Shown: positions 34,039 to 44,115, numbered from the stretch's first letter. The stretch: DNA of 64,000 nucleotides from Sphingomonas hengshuiensis (GCF_000935025.1 NZ_CP010836.1:1736001-1800000); one strand, 5' to 3'. Notes: a model not told the origin generated them from the letters alone. A program made the numbers and translations.

Positions 34039-35601
34039 ATGCGATCGATCGACTATTTCGACCGCGGGCACGATCTCGATCCGCATCGCCCCGCGCTGAT
34101 CGACGTCGCGAGCGACGAGCGGCTGACCTTCGCCGAAGTCAAGCTCCGTACCGAACGGATCGCGGCGGCACTATATGCCGCCGGCTTCGCCAACCAGCAG
34201 CCGATCGCGCTCTATGGCACCAACAGCGCGGCGATCATGATCGCGTTGCTCGCGATCTGGCGCGCCAACGGCATCTGGGTGCCGGTCAACACGCGCAACG
34301 CGGTCGATGCCAACGCCGCCTATCTCAATTATGTGCGCTGCAAGTGGATGTTCTATCATTCCAGCATGGCCACCGATGTCGCCGCGCTGCGCCAGGCAGT
34401 GCCGACGCTGACCAGGTTCGTCTGCCTCGATCGCGCGCTGGGCGAGGATCCGTCGCTGGAGGAATTCGTCGCCACGACGGGCGGCACGACGCTGCCTGAT
34501 TTCTCCGATCCGTTCGGCGCGCCGGACGACGTCGTCGGCCTGTTTCCCACCGGGGGCACGACCGGCCCGTCCAAGGGCGTGGTGGTGACCAACAGCGGCT
34601 GGGGCACGATGTTGGAGACGCTGGGCACTGCGGTGGCTGGCAAGACCGACGATCCGGTGTCGCTGGTAGTTGCGCCGATCACGCACGCCGCCGGTCCGGT
34701 CGCGCTGGGGACGCTGGCGCTGGGCGCGACTCAGGTGATCCTGCCGGGCTTCGACGCGGCGCAGGTGCTGGAGACGATCGCCGCGCACCGCGTGACGCAC
34801 ATGTATCTGCCGCCCACCGCGTTGTACGTCCTGCTCGGCGCGCCCGAGCTAGGCCGCCACGATGTCTCCTCGCTGCGCTTCTTCATCCTGGTCGGATCGC
34901 CCGTATCGCCGGAGAAGCTGCGCCAGGCGGTCGAGGCGTTCGGGCCGTGCATGTGCCAGGCCTATGGCCAGGTCGAATCGCCGATGATCACCACCTGGCT
35001 GCCGCCCGAAACGGTGGCCGCCGCCGCCGCGGGGGTGCATCCCGAGCGACTGGCCAGTTGTGGGCGCCCGACGCGATCGGTGCAGGTGGCGATCATGGAC
35101 GATGCCGGCGCGCTGCTGCCCGATGGCGAACGCGGCGAGATCGTGGTGCGCGGCCTGCTGGTATCGAAGGAATATTTCGACCTGCCCGATGCGACGGCGG
35201 AGGCCCGGACCTTCGGATGGCACCATACCGGCGACGTCGCCTATCGCGACGCGCACGGCTTTTTCTACATCGTCGATCGCAAGAAGGACATGGTGGTGAC
35301 CGGCGGCTTCAACGTCTTCACCGCCGAAGTCGAAGCGGCGGTGACCGAATTGGCGGAGGTCCGCGAATGCGCGGTGATCGGCGTGCCGCACGAAAAATGG
35401 GGCGAAGCCGTGCACGCCATCGTCGTCGCCGACGGGATCGATGCGGCGACGATCATCGCCCATGCCAAGGCGCGGCTCGGCGGGGTCAAGGCGCCCAAGA
35501 GCGTGACCTTCGTTACCGAAATCGCACGCACTCCGGCGGGCAAGATGGATAAGAAAGCGCTGCGTGCCGATCATTGGCGCGGCGATCGGCTGGTCAATTA
35601 A
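34039..35601 (+). CDS. Acyl-CoA synthetase (AMP-forming)
   Basis: 520-residue ANL-family ligase that activates a carboxylic acid as AMP ester, then CoA thioester. Motifs: P-loop FPTGGTTGPSKGV, YGQVES, HHTGDVAYRD, DRKKDMVVTGGFNVF and C-terminal PKSVTFVTEIARTPAGKMDKKAL. GGGGTGAG precedes ATG 34039, one base after the previous stop; the longer frame runs inside the GST gene and is rejected. Substrate probably an aromatic or propanoid acid from ether breakdown (inferred). Confidence 0.92.
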   Translation: MRSIDYFDRGHDLDPHRPALIDVASDERLTFAEVKLRTERIAAALYAAGFANQQPIALYGTNSAAIMIALLAIWRANGIWVPVNTRNAVDANAAYLNYVRCKWMFYHSSMATDVAALRQAVPTLTRFVCLDRALGEDPSLEEFVATTGGTTLPDFSDPFGAPDDVVGLFPTGGTTGPSKGVVVTNSGWGTMLETLGTAVAGKTDDPVSLVVAPITHAAGPVALGTLALGATQVILPGFDAAQVLETIAAHRVTHMYLPPTALYVLLGAPELGRHDVSSLRFFILVGSPVSPEKLRQAVEAFGPCMCQAYGQVESPMITTWLPPETVAAAAAGVHPERLASCGRPTRSVQVAIMDDAGALLPDGERGEIVVRGLLVSKEYFDLPDATAEARTFGWHHTGDVAYRDAHGFFYIVDRKKDMVVTGGFNVFTAEVEAAVTELAEVRECAVIGVPHEKWGEAVHAIVVADGIDAATIIAHAKARLGGVKAPKSVTFVTEIARTPAGKMDKKALRADHWRGDRLVN

Positions 35602-35624
35602 ACCGACGAAATGAGGGGATGACG

Positions 35625-37781
35625 ATGACGAGGCGGGGACGCACGGTTGCCGTAGCCATGGCGGGTATTGCCGCTGTCACAACGATGGCGGCGGTGGCGA
35701 CCCGCCCCGCCGCCCGCGCGCAGGGCGTGGTGGATGCGGCGCGCATCACCGCCGGCGCGCCGGGGGAATGGCTGTCCACCGGGCGCACCTATGACGAGCA
35801 GAGGTTCAGCCCGCTGTCGCAGCTGACTCCCGCCACCATCGCCACGCTCGGCCTGGCCTGGTCGGCCGATCTCGATACCGCGCGCGGCCAGGAGGCGACG
35901 CCGCTGATGATCGATGGTGCGCTCTACGTGTCGACCGCGTGGAGCATGGTAAAGGCCTATGATGCCCGCACCGGCCAGCCCCTCTGGTCCTATGATCCGG
36001 AGGTCCCGCGCGAGACGCTGATCAAGGCGTGCTGCGACGCGGTGAATCGTGGCGTCGCCGCGTGGGGCGATCGGCTGTTCGTCGGCACGCTGGACGGACG
36101 GCTCGTCGCGCTCGATCGCCACAGCGGCAAGCCGGTGTGGAGTGTCGTCACGCTGGATCAGACGGGCAATGCCACGATCACCGGCGCGCCGCGCATCGTC
36201 AACGGGCTGGTCATCATCGGCAATGGCGGCGCCGAATTCGGCGCGCGCGGCTATGTCACCGCCTATGATGCGGCGACCGGCAAACAGGCCTGGCGCTTCT
36301 ATACCGTCCCGGCCAGGCCCGGCAGCGAGCGCGAGCCAGAGTATCTGAAGGCAGCGGCGGCGACCTGGTTCGGCGACTATTGGAAACAGGGCGGCGGCGG
36401 CACGGTGTGGGACGCGATGGCCTATGATCCCGCACTCGATCTGCTGTATATCGGCGTCGGCAACGGATCGCCGTGGAACCAGGCCTATCGATCCGAAGGC
36501 CGGGGCGACAATCTGTATCTGTCGTCGATCGTCGCGATCCACGCCAAGACCGGCGCCTATGCCTGGCATTACCAGACCACGCCGGGCGACAGCTGGGATT
36601 TCACCGCGACGCAGCACATCATGCTCGCCGATGTCACGATCGATGGCCGCCCGCGCAAAGTGCTGATGCAGGCGCCGAAGAACGGCTTTTTCTACGTGCT
36701 GGATCGCACCAATGGAAAGCTGATCTCGGCCAGGAATTACGTGCCGGTCAATTGGGCGACCGGCATCGACATGCAAACCGGGCGGCCGATCGAGACGCCC
36801 GAGGCGCGCTATTACAAGACGGGCAAGCCGTTCATCGGCTCGCCCGGCGCGACCGGCGCGCATAGCTGGCAGCCGATGGCGTTCGATCCCAACACCGGGC
36901 TGGTGTTCATCCCTGCCAATCTCGCGGCCTTTCCCTATATTCCCGATCCGGCCTGGAAACCGGCCAAGCTCGGCTTCAACGTCGGTATCGACCTGGGCAA
37001 GGCGGCGATGCCCGCAATCCCTGCGGTGCGCGATGCCGCCGCCGCCGCGACCACCGGCGCGCTGATCGCCTGGGATCCGATCGCGCAGCAGGAGCGCTGG
37101 CGGGTGTCCTATCAGGGCCCGTGGAATGGTGGCTTGCTGGCGACCGGCGGCGGATTGGTGTTCCAGGGCAGCGCGGCGGGGGAATTCGCTGCCTTCGCCG
37201 CCGCCGATGGCCGCAAATTATGGTCGTTCGCCGCGCAGACCGGGATCGTCGCCGCGCCGATCAGCTACGAGCTCGATGGACAGCAATATATCGCCGTGCT
37301 CGCCGGCTGGGGCGGCGTCTGGGCGCTGGCGCCCGGCACGCTGATCGACAAGAGCGGCCCGGCGCGCAACATCAGCCGGCTGCTGGTGTTCAAGGCGGGC
37401 GGCACGGCGACGCTGCCCCCGCCCCCGCCGCTCGACAAGGCGCCGCTCGATCCGCCGCCTTCGACCGCCACGCCGCAGGTGATTGCCGCGGGCGGCGATC
37501 GTTTTGCCCGGTTCTGCGGCGTCTGCCACGGCGATGCTGCGGTGGGCGGCACGCTGGTGCCCGATCTGCGCCGCAGCGGCGTGATCAACGATGCCGCGGC
37601 GTGGCAGGCGATCGTGCATGGCGGCGCGCTGAAGGACAATGGCATGGTCGGCTTCGCGTCGGTGATGACCGCGTCGGAGATCGAAACCGTGCGGCATTAT
37701 GTGATCAAGCGGGCAAACGAGGATAAGGCGTTGGAGCAGCGCAACACCACGGCCGCCCGGCCCGCCAGCAGGAAGTCCTGA
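35625..37781 (+). CDS. PQQ-dependent dehydrogenase with C-terminal cytochrome c domain
   Basis: 718-residue periplasmic quinohaemoprotein alcohol dehydrogenase. Signal peptide (cleavage after ARA), eight-bladed propeller with W-motifs, the vicinal cysteine pair KACCDA near residue 135 that stacks on PQQ, and a C-terminal haem site CGVCH near 631. ATG 35625 has GAGGGG 7 bases upstream; ATG 35619 is two codons earlier. It oxidises an alcohol and passes electrons to the respiratory chain. In this cluster a side-chain alcohol of an aryl glycerol ether is a likely substrate. PQQ synthesis genes are not in the window. Confidence 0.92.
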   Translation: MTRRGRTVAVAMAGIAAVTTMAAVATRPAARAQGVVDAARITAGAPGEWLSTGRTYDEQRFSPLSQLTPATIATLGLAWSADLDTARGQEATPLMIDGALYVSTAWSMVKAYDARTGQPLWSYDPEVPRETLIKACCDAVNRGVAAWGDRLFVGTLDGRLVALDRHSGKPVWSVVTLDQTGNATITGAPRIVNGLVIIGNGGAEFGARGYVTAYDAATGKQAWRFYTVPARPGSEREPEYLKAAAATWFGDYWKQGGGGTVWDAMAYDPALDLLYIGVGNGSPWNQAYRSEGRGDNLYLSSIVAIHAKTGAYAWHYQTTPGDSWDFTATQHIMLADVTIDGRPRKVLMQAPKNGFFYVLDRTNGKLISARNYVPVNWATGIDMQTGRPIETPEARYYKTGKPFIGSPGATGAHSWQPMAFDPNTGLVFIPANLAAFPYIPDPAWKPAKLGFNVGIDLGKAAMPAIPAVRDAAAAATTGALIAWDPIAQQERWRVSYQGPWNGGLLATGGGLVFQGSAAGEFAAFAAADGRKLWSFAAQTGIVAAPISYELDGQQYIAVLAGWGGVWALAPGTLIDKSGPARNISRLLVFKAGGTATLPPPPPLDKAPLDPPPSTATPQVIAAGGDRFARFCGVCHGDAAVGGTLVPDLRRSGVINDAAAWQAIVHGGALKDNGMVGFASVMTASEIETVRHYVIKRANEDKALEQRNTTAARPASRKS

Positions 37782-37786
37782 AACCT

Positions 37787-38659
37787 ATGACCATCGATCC
37801 CGCAAAGGTCGTCGCGATCGACGTCCACGTCCATGCCGAGGTATCGTGCCATGATCCCGAAGACCCGGTGATGGCCAAGTTCTTCGACGCCGCCTCGACC
37901 TATTTCAAGGCCGATCGCAAGCGCCCGACGATCCCCGAGACGATCGCCTATTATCGCGAGCGCAACATCGCCTTCTGTCTGTTCACGGTGGATGCCGAAT
38001 GCGGCATGGGCACCAAGCGGATCAGCAATTACGAAGTGGCCGATATCGCCGCCGAACATGCCGATATCGTCATCCCGTTCGCGTCGATCGATCCGCACAA
38101 GGGCAAATTGGGCGCGCGCGAGGCACGCGACCTGGTCGAGAATCACGGCGTCAAAGGCTTCAAGTTTCACGGCATCGCGCAGAACGCGCACCCGGCCGAT
38201 CGCATGGCCTATCCGATTTACGAAGTGATCGCGGAATATAAGCTGCCGGCGATTTTCCACACCGGCCATTCGGGCATGGGCACGGGAATGCCGGGTGGCG
38301 GCGGGCTGCGGCTGAAATATGGCCAGCCGATGCTGATCGACGATGTTGCGGTGGATTTCCCCGACATGAAGTTCATCCTCGCGCATCCCAGCTGGCCCTG
38401 GACCGACGAAAGCCTGTCGATGGCGCTGCACAAGGACAATGTGTTCATCGATCTGAGCGGCTGGAGCCCGAAATATTTCCCCAAGCAGGTCATCCAATAT
38501 GCCAACACGCAGCTGAAGCATAAGATGCTGTTCGGCTCCGATTGGCCGCTGATCCGCCCCGAAAAGTGGATCGATGCGGCCAGGGAAGCGGGTTTCCGCG
38601 ATGAGGTGCTGCCGCTGATCATGAAGGACAATGCCGTGCGCGTGCTGGGGCTGGGATAG
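37787..38659 (+). CDS. Amidohydrolase-2 family metal-dependent hydrolase or decarboxylase
   Basis: 290-residue TIM-barrel protein: metal motif DVHVH at the start, GVKGFKFHG, FHTGHSGMG, HPSWPW and the final aspartate in FGSDWPLIRPEKW. This is the family of gamma-resorcylate and related aromatic decarboxylases and hydrolases. It follows the PQQ dehydrogenase by 5 bases, so is surely co-transcribed. Decarboxylation or hydrolysis of an aromatic intermediate is likely, but the reaction cannot be fixed. Confidence 0.88.
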   Translation: MTIDPAKVVAIDVHVHAEVSCHDPEDPVMAKFFDAASTYFKADRKRPTIPETIAYYRERNIAFCLFTVDAECGMGTKRISNYEVADIAAEHADIVIPFASIDPHKGKLGAREARDLVENHGVKGFKFHGIAQNAHPADRMAYPIYEVIAEYKLPAIFHTGHSGMGTGMPGGGGLRLKYGQPMLIDDVAVDFPDMKFILAHPSWPWTDESLSMALHKDNVFIDLSGWSPKYFPKQVIQYANTQLKHKMLFGSDWPLIRPEKWIDAAREAGFRDEVLPLIMKDNAVRVLGLG

Positions 38660-38724
38660 CTCCGGCACGGCGCGGGATTGGCGGGGCGGCGGAAATTGCC
38701 GGGCGGTCGACGCCGCCCAGCCTC

Positions 38725-39615
38725 TTACTGAGCAGGTCGCGGTTTCTGCCCACCGGGTACGCCGTGCGCGGCGCGCGCTTCATACTCCGGATCATCCTCG
38801 GGATTGGCCAGCGCCGTCATCACGCGCGCGTGAATATCCTCCAGCGTGCCCCGGAATTCGGGATAGGGCAGGATGTACAGCTCATCCGCCTCCACGCCCG
38901 CCAGCACATAGCGGGCCAGCGTCTCGGGCTCCATGCCCACCGCGATCACCCGCTTCAGCTGGGCCATGCGCTCGGGGTCGGCGCCGTAATAGCCGGTCTG
39001 CTGGAGATGCGCCGGGCGCGTCAGCACCGCTTCGTGGATATTGGTGTTGACCGCGCCCGGGCACAGCATCGACACGCCGATCCCGGTCTCGGCCAGATCC
39101 ATGGCAAGGCATTCCGAGAGGCCCCGGATCGCCATCTTGGACGTGCAATAAATGCCCGAATTGGGGAGCGCGACGAACGCCGACATCGATGCGGTGTTGA
39201 TGATATGCCCGCCATTGTTGCGCGCGATCATGCGCGGCAGGAAGGTCTGGATACCGTTGATCACGCCCTTCAGATTGACGTCGAGCTGCCAATCCCAATC
39301 GTCGAAGGTCGCGTTCTGCAGCGGGCCGAAGATCGACACGCCGGCGGTGTTGAACAGCAATTCCACCGGCCCCAGCCGCGCCTCCACGGCATCGGCGGCG
39401 GCGGCAAAAGCCGCGCGATCGGTGATGTCGAGCTTGATCGGCATCACCTCGGCATCGGTGCCGGCGAAATAGGCCATCGCTTCGTCAAGATGGTCCTGCC
39501 GAATATCGGCGATGGCGATCTTGCACCCGGCGGCGGCGAAGACCTTCGCCTGGCCCAATGCGACGCCCGATCCGCCGCCGGTGATGAACGCGGTGCGCCC
39601 GGCAACCTTGGTCAT
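38725..39615 (-). CDS. Short-chain dehydrogenase, LigD/LigL-like C-alpha dehydrogenase candidate
   Basis: 296 residues, NAD(P)-binding TGGGSGVALGQA, NTAG segment (LLFNTAGVS) and catalytic YCTSK. The C-terminal extension (GVEADELYILPYPEFRGTLEDI) is the same type as in the Sphingobium C-alpha dehydrogenases LigD, LigL, LigN and LigO, which oxidise the benzylic alcohol of beta-aryl ethers to a ketone. AGGAGG lies 8 bases before ATG 39615, which overlaps the previous stop; the longer upstream frame is antisense noise. Third gene of the BKACE operon. Confidence 0.85.
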   Translation of the reverse strand: MTKVAGRTAFITGGGSGVALGQAKVFAAAGCKIAIADIRQDHLDEAMAYFAGTDAEVMPIKLDITDRAAFAAAADAVEARLGPVELLFNTAGVSIFGPLQNATFDDWDWQLDVNLKGVINGIQTFLPRMIARNNGGHIINTASMSAFVALPNSGIYCTSKMAIRGLSECLAMDLAETGIGVSMLCPGAVNTNIHEAVLTRPAHLQQTGYYGADPERMAQLKRVIAVGMEPETLARYVLAGVEADELYILPYPEFRGTLEDIHARVMTALANPEDDPEYEARAAHGVPGGQKPRPAQ

Positions 39616-40550
39616 GCGAGTTCCTCCTGCTTGGTGCGACGGGCCAGTTGCGCGTCGAACACGGGATTGCCGAGCAGGAAGCCGATTGCCTCGGCGCGCG
39701 GCTGGTTGATCGGCTCGTCGGGCATCGAGGCGAGGATCGCGTCGAACCGCGTGCGCATCCCCGGGGCGAATTCGGGATGCGTCAGGATGTACAAATCGTT
39801 GGCGCGAATGCCGGCAAGTACCCGCTCGCCGACCTCCTCGGGCGTCATCCACAAAGGCGAGACCGGCCGCTTCTCCAGTTGCGCCTCGCGATCGATATAG
39901 CCGCTATCCTGCTTGAACGCCTCGGGGCGCAATTCGCCCGACATGGCGATGTTGGATTGCACGGGACCGGGGAGGAAGGCCGACACGCCGATATTGTCGG
40001 GCGCCAGTTCGCCCCGGATCGTTTCCATCAGCCCCAGCACGGCGGCCTTGGCGGCGGTATAGGTGGCGGTCATCGGCACCGGGATCAGCGCCGATTGCGA
40101 CGAGGTGGTAACCACCTGCCCGCCTTCGCCATGCGCCTTGATGCGCGGCAGGATCGTGACCAGACCATTGATCACGCCGCCGAAATTGACTCCCATCGCC
40201 CAATCCCAATCATCATATTTGGTATCGAGGATCGGCCCCATCACGCCGATCCCGGCATTGCCGATCAGCAGATGGATCTTGCCGAAGCGCGCTTCCGCAG
40301 CATCGGCGGCGCGGGCGAAGCCGGCGCGATCGGTGACGTCGAGCTGCACCGTCTCGACCTGCGAATCCGCCGCCAGCGCGGCCCTGGCCTCGGCCAGCGA
40401 CGAGTCGCGGATATCGGCGATCACGACATTGGCGCCGGCCTTGACCAGCGCGCGCGCGATCCCGAGGCCGATGCCGTTGGCGCCACCGGTGATGAACGCC
40501 GTCTTGCCGCGCACGTCGGCCATAGGGGTTTTGTTGGGCTCTTCGGCCAT
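39612..40550 (-). CDS. Short-chain dehydrogenase, LigD/LigL-like (second)
   Basis: 312 residues with TGGANGIGLG, IGNAG, catalytic YTAAK and the same DLYILTHPEFAPGMRTRFDAI C-terminal segment as its neighbour. Two dehydrogenases side by side fit the known need for separate enzymes for the alpha-R and alpha-S forms of the ether. GGAGAGG precedes ATG 40550. Lies 25 bases after the BKACE gene. Confidence 0.85.
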   Translation of the reverse strand: MAEEPNKTPMADVRGKTAFITGGANGIGLGIARALVKAGANVVIADIRDSSLAEARAALAADSQVETVQLDVTDRAGFARAADAAEARFGKIHLLIGNAGIGVMGPILDTKYDDWDWAMGVNFGGVINGLVTILPRIKAHGEGGQVVTTSSQSALIPVPMTATYTAAKAAVLGLMETIRGELAPDNIGVSAFLPGPVQSNIAMSGELRPEAFKQDSGYIDREAQLEKRPVSPLWMTPEEVGERVLAGIRANDLYILTHPEFAPGMRTRFDAILASMPDEPINQPRAEAIGFLLGNPVFDAQLARRTKQEELA

Positions 40551-40575
40551 GATTATCCTCTCCTGTTATCGTTGA

Positions 40576-41475
40576 TCAGTGCGCGAGACCGAGCAGCTCG
40601 CGGGTTTCCTCGACGCTGGCGATCTCGCCGCCCAGCCGCTCGACCAGATCGACGCCCCAATGGACCAGCGAGGCGTTGTCATTGGCGATCTGCCCGCGCC
40701 GCAGATAGATCGTATCCTCGAATCCGACGCGCACATTGCCGCCGAGCAACACCGCTTGCGCCGCCATCGGGAAGGAATGCCGGCTGACCCCGAACCCGGT
40801 CCAGCGCGCGCCGCGCGGGATCTGGTTCTTGCAATAGGTCATCGCCTCGGTGGTCGCTGGCAGGCCGTATTTGGTGCCCAGCACGAACGAGAAAGGCGCA
40901 TTCTTCGGGAGCGCGCCCTTGGCCATCAGATCGTCGGCAAACACGAAATCGCCCGCTTCGAAACATTCGATCTCGGGCATCACCCCGGCGTCCTGGATCA
41001 TGTGCCCCATCTTCGTGATCATCGGATCGAGATTGATCGCCACCCCGCCCCACAATTGCATCGTGCAGATATCCAGCGTGCACATATCGGGTTTCAGGTC
41101 CAGGATATGCTCCAGCCGACGCTCGGCGGTGAACATCAATGTGCCTGGCCCGGCCACCGCCGGATCCTCCTCGCTCTGCATCCAGGTGCAGCCCGGGCCG
41201 GTCGTCACGTTCAGGATCACCGCATCGTTCTTCGCCCGGATCAGCCCCACCACTTCGCGATAATCGTCGAGCGCCTGGCTCGGCACGCCGGTATCGCGAT
41301 CGCGCACATGCAGATGGATGATCGCCGCGCCGGCCTCCGCCGCGGCCAGCGCCTCGGCGGCGACATGATCGGGTCGGAACGGGAAATTGGGGTGGTGCGG
41401 CATCGGTGCACTGCCGGTAACCGCGCAGGTAATGAAGACCTTGTCGGCCACGTCCTTCTCCTTCTCGGCGAACAT
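40576..41475 (-). CDS. BKACE (DUF849) beta-keto acid cleavage enzyme
   Basis: 299 residues. BKACE enzymes react a beta-keto acid with acetyl-CoA to give acetoacetate and a shortened acyl-CoA. Zinc ligands H54-L-H56 are in IIHLHVRD; the start KVFITCAVTGS and the NVTTGPG and GxxVRVGFEDTIY blocks are family marks. I start it at ATG 41475, since the residues before it are not family-like. With an aroylacetate as substrate it would produce aroyl-CoA, the role reported for VceA in Sphingobium beta-aryl-ether breakdown (recalled, not checked). Confidence 0.9.
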   Translation of the reverse strand: MFAEKEKDVADKVFITCAVTGSAPMPHHPNFPFRPDHVAAEALAAAEAGAAIIHLHVRDRDTGVPSQALDDYREVVGLIRAKNDAVILNVTTGPGCTWMQSEEDPAVAGPGTLMFTAERRLEHILDLKPDMCTLDICTMQLWGGVAINLDPMITKMGHMIQDAGVMPEIECFEAGDFVFADDLMAKGALPKNAPFSFVLGTKYGLPATTEAMTYCKNQIPRGARWTGFGVSRHSFPMAAQAVLLGGNVRVGFEDTIYLRRGQIANDNASLVHWGVDLVERLGGEIASVEETRELLGLAH

Positions 41476-41566
41476 TTTGCTCGCGCTTCGGCGGTTGGCG
41501 TCGCAGAATGATCGGGGGCAGACTAGACAGGTCGATGTGACATCATTGGAAGTAACTGGATAACCC
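41476..41566. promoter_or_regulatory. Divergent control region between BKACE operon and XRE regulator
   Basis: 91 bases between divergent genes. GATGT-G-ACATC (41534-41544) is a short perfect inverted repeat placed to control the regulator gene and possibly the BKACE operon. No convincing -35/-10 pair was identified. Confidence 0.4.
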
Positions 41567-42475
41567 ATGGCGCATAGCGAAGAGCTGTCCCGGTTCCTCA
41601 AATCGGCGCGCGCACGCCTGTCGCCGGCGGATGTCGGCCTGCCCGCGGGGGAGCGGCGGCGCACCAAGGGGCTGCGCCGCGAGGAAGTCGCCGCGCTCGC
41701 CGGGATGAGCGTCACCTGGTACACCTGGTTCGAGCAGGGCCGCGAAGTGCAATTGTCGGTGCCGATGATCGAGCGGCTTGGCCGAACGCTCAGGCTGGAT
41801 GCCAACGAGCGCGAATTTCTGTTCGCGCTGGCGCAGCATCGGCCGCCGCCGCTGGAAAGCCAGATCGACGAAACGATCCGCCCGGCCACGCAACATCTGA
41901 TGGACAGCCTGGCCATCCCCGCGCTGGTGATCGTCGAGGATTGGACCGTGATCGGCTGGAACCGGCTCGTCGCGCGCGCCTTCCGCGATTATGCGCCGCT
42001 GCCGCGCACCGAGCGCAACCTGTTCAAGATATTGATGCTCAGCGAACGCTATCGCAACGATGCGGCGCATTATCGCGAGATGGGGCAGCGGCTCGTCGCC
42101 CGCTTCAAATGGGATTACAGCCGCACCTCACAGCCCGAGATTTTCGACGCGATCATCGCCGAGATGCTGGAGCATTCCGATCTGTTCCGCGAATGCTGGC
42201 AGGAATCGACCATCCTGCCCTATTCGGAACACGTCAATATCGCGCAGATGCCGGGGATCGGCGATATCAGCTTCTGGCATAGCTCCTACGGCGTGGAGGA
42301 AGTGCCCGGCCAGCGGCTGATCCTGTTCGCGCCGCGCGATCCGGAAAGCGCCCGGCGCCTGGCGCAACTTGCCGCAGCGACAAACGAGGCCGCGACCGAC
42401 ACCGGGCCGCCGGCGGGCGAGGCCCAGCCGGCGGCGGATCGGGATCAGGAGGCCAGCGCCACCGGCGTCTCCTGA
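41567..42475 (+). CDS. XRE-family regulator with MmyB-like ligand domain
   Basis: 302 residues. N-terminal helix-turn-helix (GLRREEVAALAGMSVTWYTWFEQGREVQLS, about 36-65) and a C-terminal MmyB-type domain (WTVIGWNRLVARAF ... RFKWDYSR ... EMLEHSDLFRECW) that binds fatty or aromatic ligands in relatives. Divergent from the BKACE/dehydrogenase operon, so the likely local regulator of the aryl-ether genes. Its 3' end overlaps the 3' end of the GMC gene by about 31 bases on opposite strands. Confidence 0.88.
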   Translation: MAHSEELSRFLKSARARLSPADVGLPAGERRRTKGLRREEVAALAGMSVTWYTWFEQGREVQLSVPMIERLGRTLRLDANEREFLFALAQHRPPPLESQIDETIRPATQHLMDSLAIPALVIVEDWTVIGWNRLVARAFRDYAPLPRTERNLFKILMLSERYRNDAAHYREMGQRLVARFKWDYSRTSQPEIFDAIIAEMLEHSDLFRECWQESTILPYSEHVNIAQMPGIGDISFWHSSYGVEEVPGQRLILFAPRDPESARRLAQLAAATNEAATDTGPPAGEAQPAADRDQEASATGVS

Positions 42476-44115
42476 CCGAGGATCAGGTCGCTGGCGCGTT
42501 CGGCGATCATGATCGTCGCGGCATTGGTATTGCCCGAAACGATCCGCGGCATGATCGATGCGTCCACCACGCGCAGCCGCTCCACGCCGTTGACGCGCAG
42601 CTCGGGATCGACCACCGCCGCCGGGTCCGCGCCCATCCGGCACGTACCGACGACATGATACAGCGTCGATCCGGCAACCTTGGCATAGCCCAGCATCGAT
42701 TCGTCGGTGTCGCCGAACGGATCGTCGGGCGAGGCGAGATAGGGCGTGATCGCCGGCTGCTGCATCACCCGGCGGATCAGCTTCACCTGCGCCACCGCGA
42801 CTCGTTGGTCGATCGGATCGGACAGATAATTGGGCACGATCACCGGATACACGCTGGCATCGCCGGATTTGATATGGATATGGCCGCGCGATTCGGGCCG
42901 TACCTGGCACGGCGTGCAGGTCACCCCCGGCGTCCGCTCCAGATCGAACGCCTGCTCGTCATTCTGCTTCTGCAGATCGACCGAGGCGGCCATCAGATGC
43001 AATTGCACATCGGGACTGGCGAGGTCGGGCCGCGTCCTGGTGAAGGCGACGACATGCGCCACGGCATAGCTGAGCAGCCCCTTGCGGGTCAGCGCATATT
43101 TGGCGACTTCGCGCGCCAGCCCCCAGCCATGCGCCATCTGGTTGACGGTACGGTGCCCGGGCTTCACCGGCCATTGCGCGCCGATCATATAGTGATCCTG
43201 CATGTTCTCGCCGACACCGGCGGACTCGTGCACCAGCGGGATGCCGTGCTCGCGCAGCAGCGCGCCCTGCCCGATGCCGGACAATTCGAGCAGCTTGGGG
43301 GATTCGACCGCGCCCGCCGCCAGGATCACCTCGGCATGCGCGCGCGCCCGGACGATCCGCCCGCGCTGTTCGAATTCCACGCCGATCGCGGTCTTGCCGT
43401 CGAACAGCACGCGCCGGGCATAAGCGCGCGTCTCGATGCGCAGATTGGCGCGCCCCTCGACCGGATGGAGATAGCCCACCGCAGTCGAGCAGCGCCGGCC
43501 GTTCCTGGTGGTGAGCTGGAACCAGGTCACACCTTCCTGATCGCGCGCGTTGATATCGGGGGCATAGGGAATGCCCGCTTCGACACAGGCATCAAGCAGC
43601 GCCTGGCTGACCGCGTTGCGCTCGGGAAAGTCGCAGGTGTTGAGCGGCCCGCCGCTGCCATGCGTGTCGCAGGCGCCGCGCTCCTGATTCTGCGCGCGGC
43701 GGAAATAGGGCAGCACATCGTCATACGACCAGCCCCGGCAGCCCATCTGGCCCCAGCCGTCATAATCCTCCACCTGCGCGCGAATATAGAGCAGCCCGTT
43801 GATCGACGACGACCCGCCGAGGACCTTGCCCTTGGGCCATTTGTGCACGCGGCCCTCGGTCCCGGCATCAGGCTCCGTTTCATACATCCAGTTGACCTTG
43901 GGATCGTTCAGCGTCTTGCCGAAGCCGATCGGGGTCTGGATCATCAGGTTGGACAGGAACTGGCCGGGATCCTTGAACGGCCGATCGTCGCCCCCCGCCT
44001 CCAGCAGCAGCACGCGGTTGGAGGGATTGGCGGACAGCCGATTGGCGAGCACGCAGCCCGCGCTGCCGGCACCGACGATGATGTAATCGGCCTCGATATC
44101 GAATCCTTGGGTCAT
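42445..44115 (-). CDS. GMC-family FAD-dependent alcohol oxidase/dehydrogenase
   Basis: 556 residues of the choline dehydrogenase type. FAD loop VGAGSAGCVLANRLS (from residue 15), KVLGGSSSINGLLYIR, and the active-site pair in YHVVGTCRMG and SGNTNAATIMIAE (His and Asn). ATG 44115 overlaps the preceding stop (ATGA). In Sphingobium SYK-6 a GMC enzyme (HpvZ) oxidises the primary alcohol of beta-hydroxypropiovanillone; position here next to beta-etherase genes suggests the same job. Confidence 0.9.
   Translation of the reverse strand: MTQGFDIEADYIIVGAGSAGCVLANRLSANPSNRVLLLEAGGDDRPFKDPGQFLSNLMIQTPIGFGKTLNDPKVNWMYETEPDAGTEGRVHKWPKGKVLGGSSSINGLLYIRAQVEDYDGWGQMGCRGWSYDDVLPYFRRAQNQERGACDTHGSGGPLNTCDFPERNAVSQALLDACVEAGIPYAPDINARDQEGVTWFQLTTRNGRRCSTAVGYLHPVEGRANLRIETRAYARRVLFDGKTAIGVEFEQRGRIVRARAHAEVILAAGAVESPKLLELSGIGQGALLREHGIPLVHESAGVGENMQDHYMIGAQWPVKPGHRTVNQMAHGWGLAREVAKYALTRKGLLSYAVAHVVAFTRTRPDLASPDVQLHLMAASVDLQKQNDEQAFDLERTPGVTCTPCQVRPESRGHIHIKSGDASVYPVIVPNYLSDPIDQRVAVAQVKLIRRVMQQPAITPYLASPDDPFGDTDESMLGYAKVAGSTLYHVVGTCRMGADPAAVVDPELRVNGVERLRVVDASIMPRIVSGNTNAATIMIAERASDLILGQETPVALAS

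Noticed and set aside
35598..36863. Open frame opposite the PQQ dehydrogenase
   Set aside because: Antisense artefact with an Arg/Asp-rich translation and no motif.
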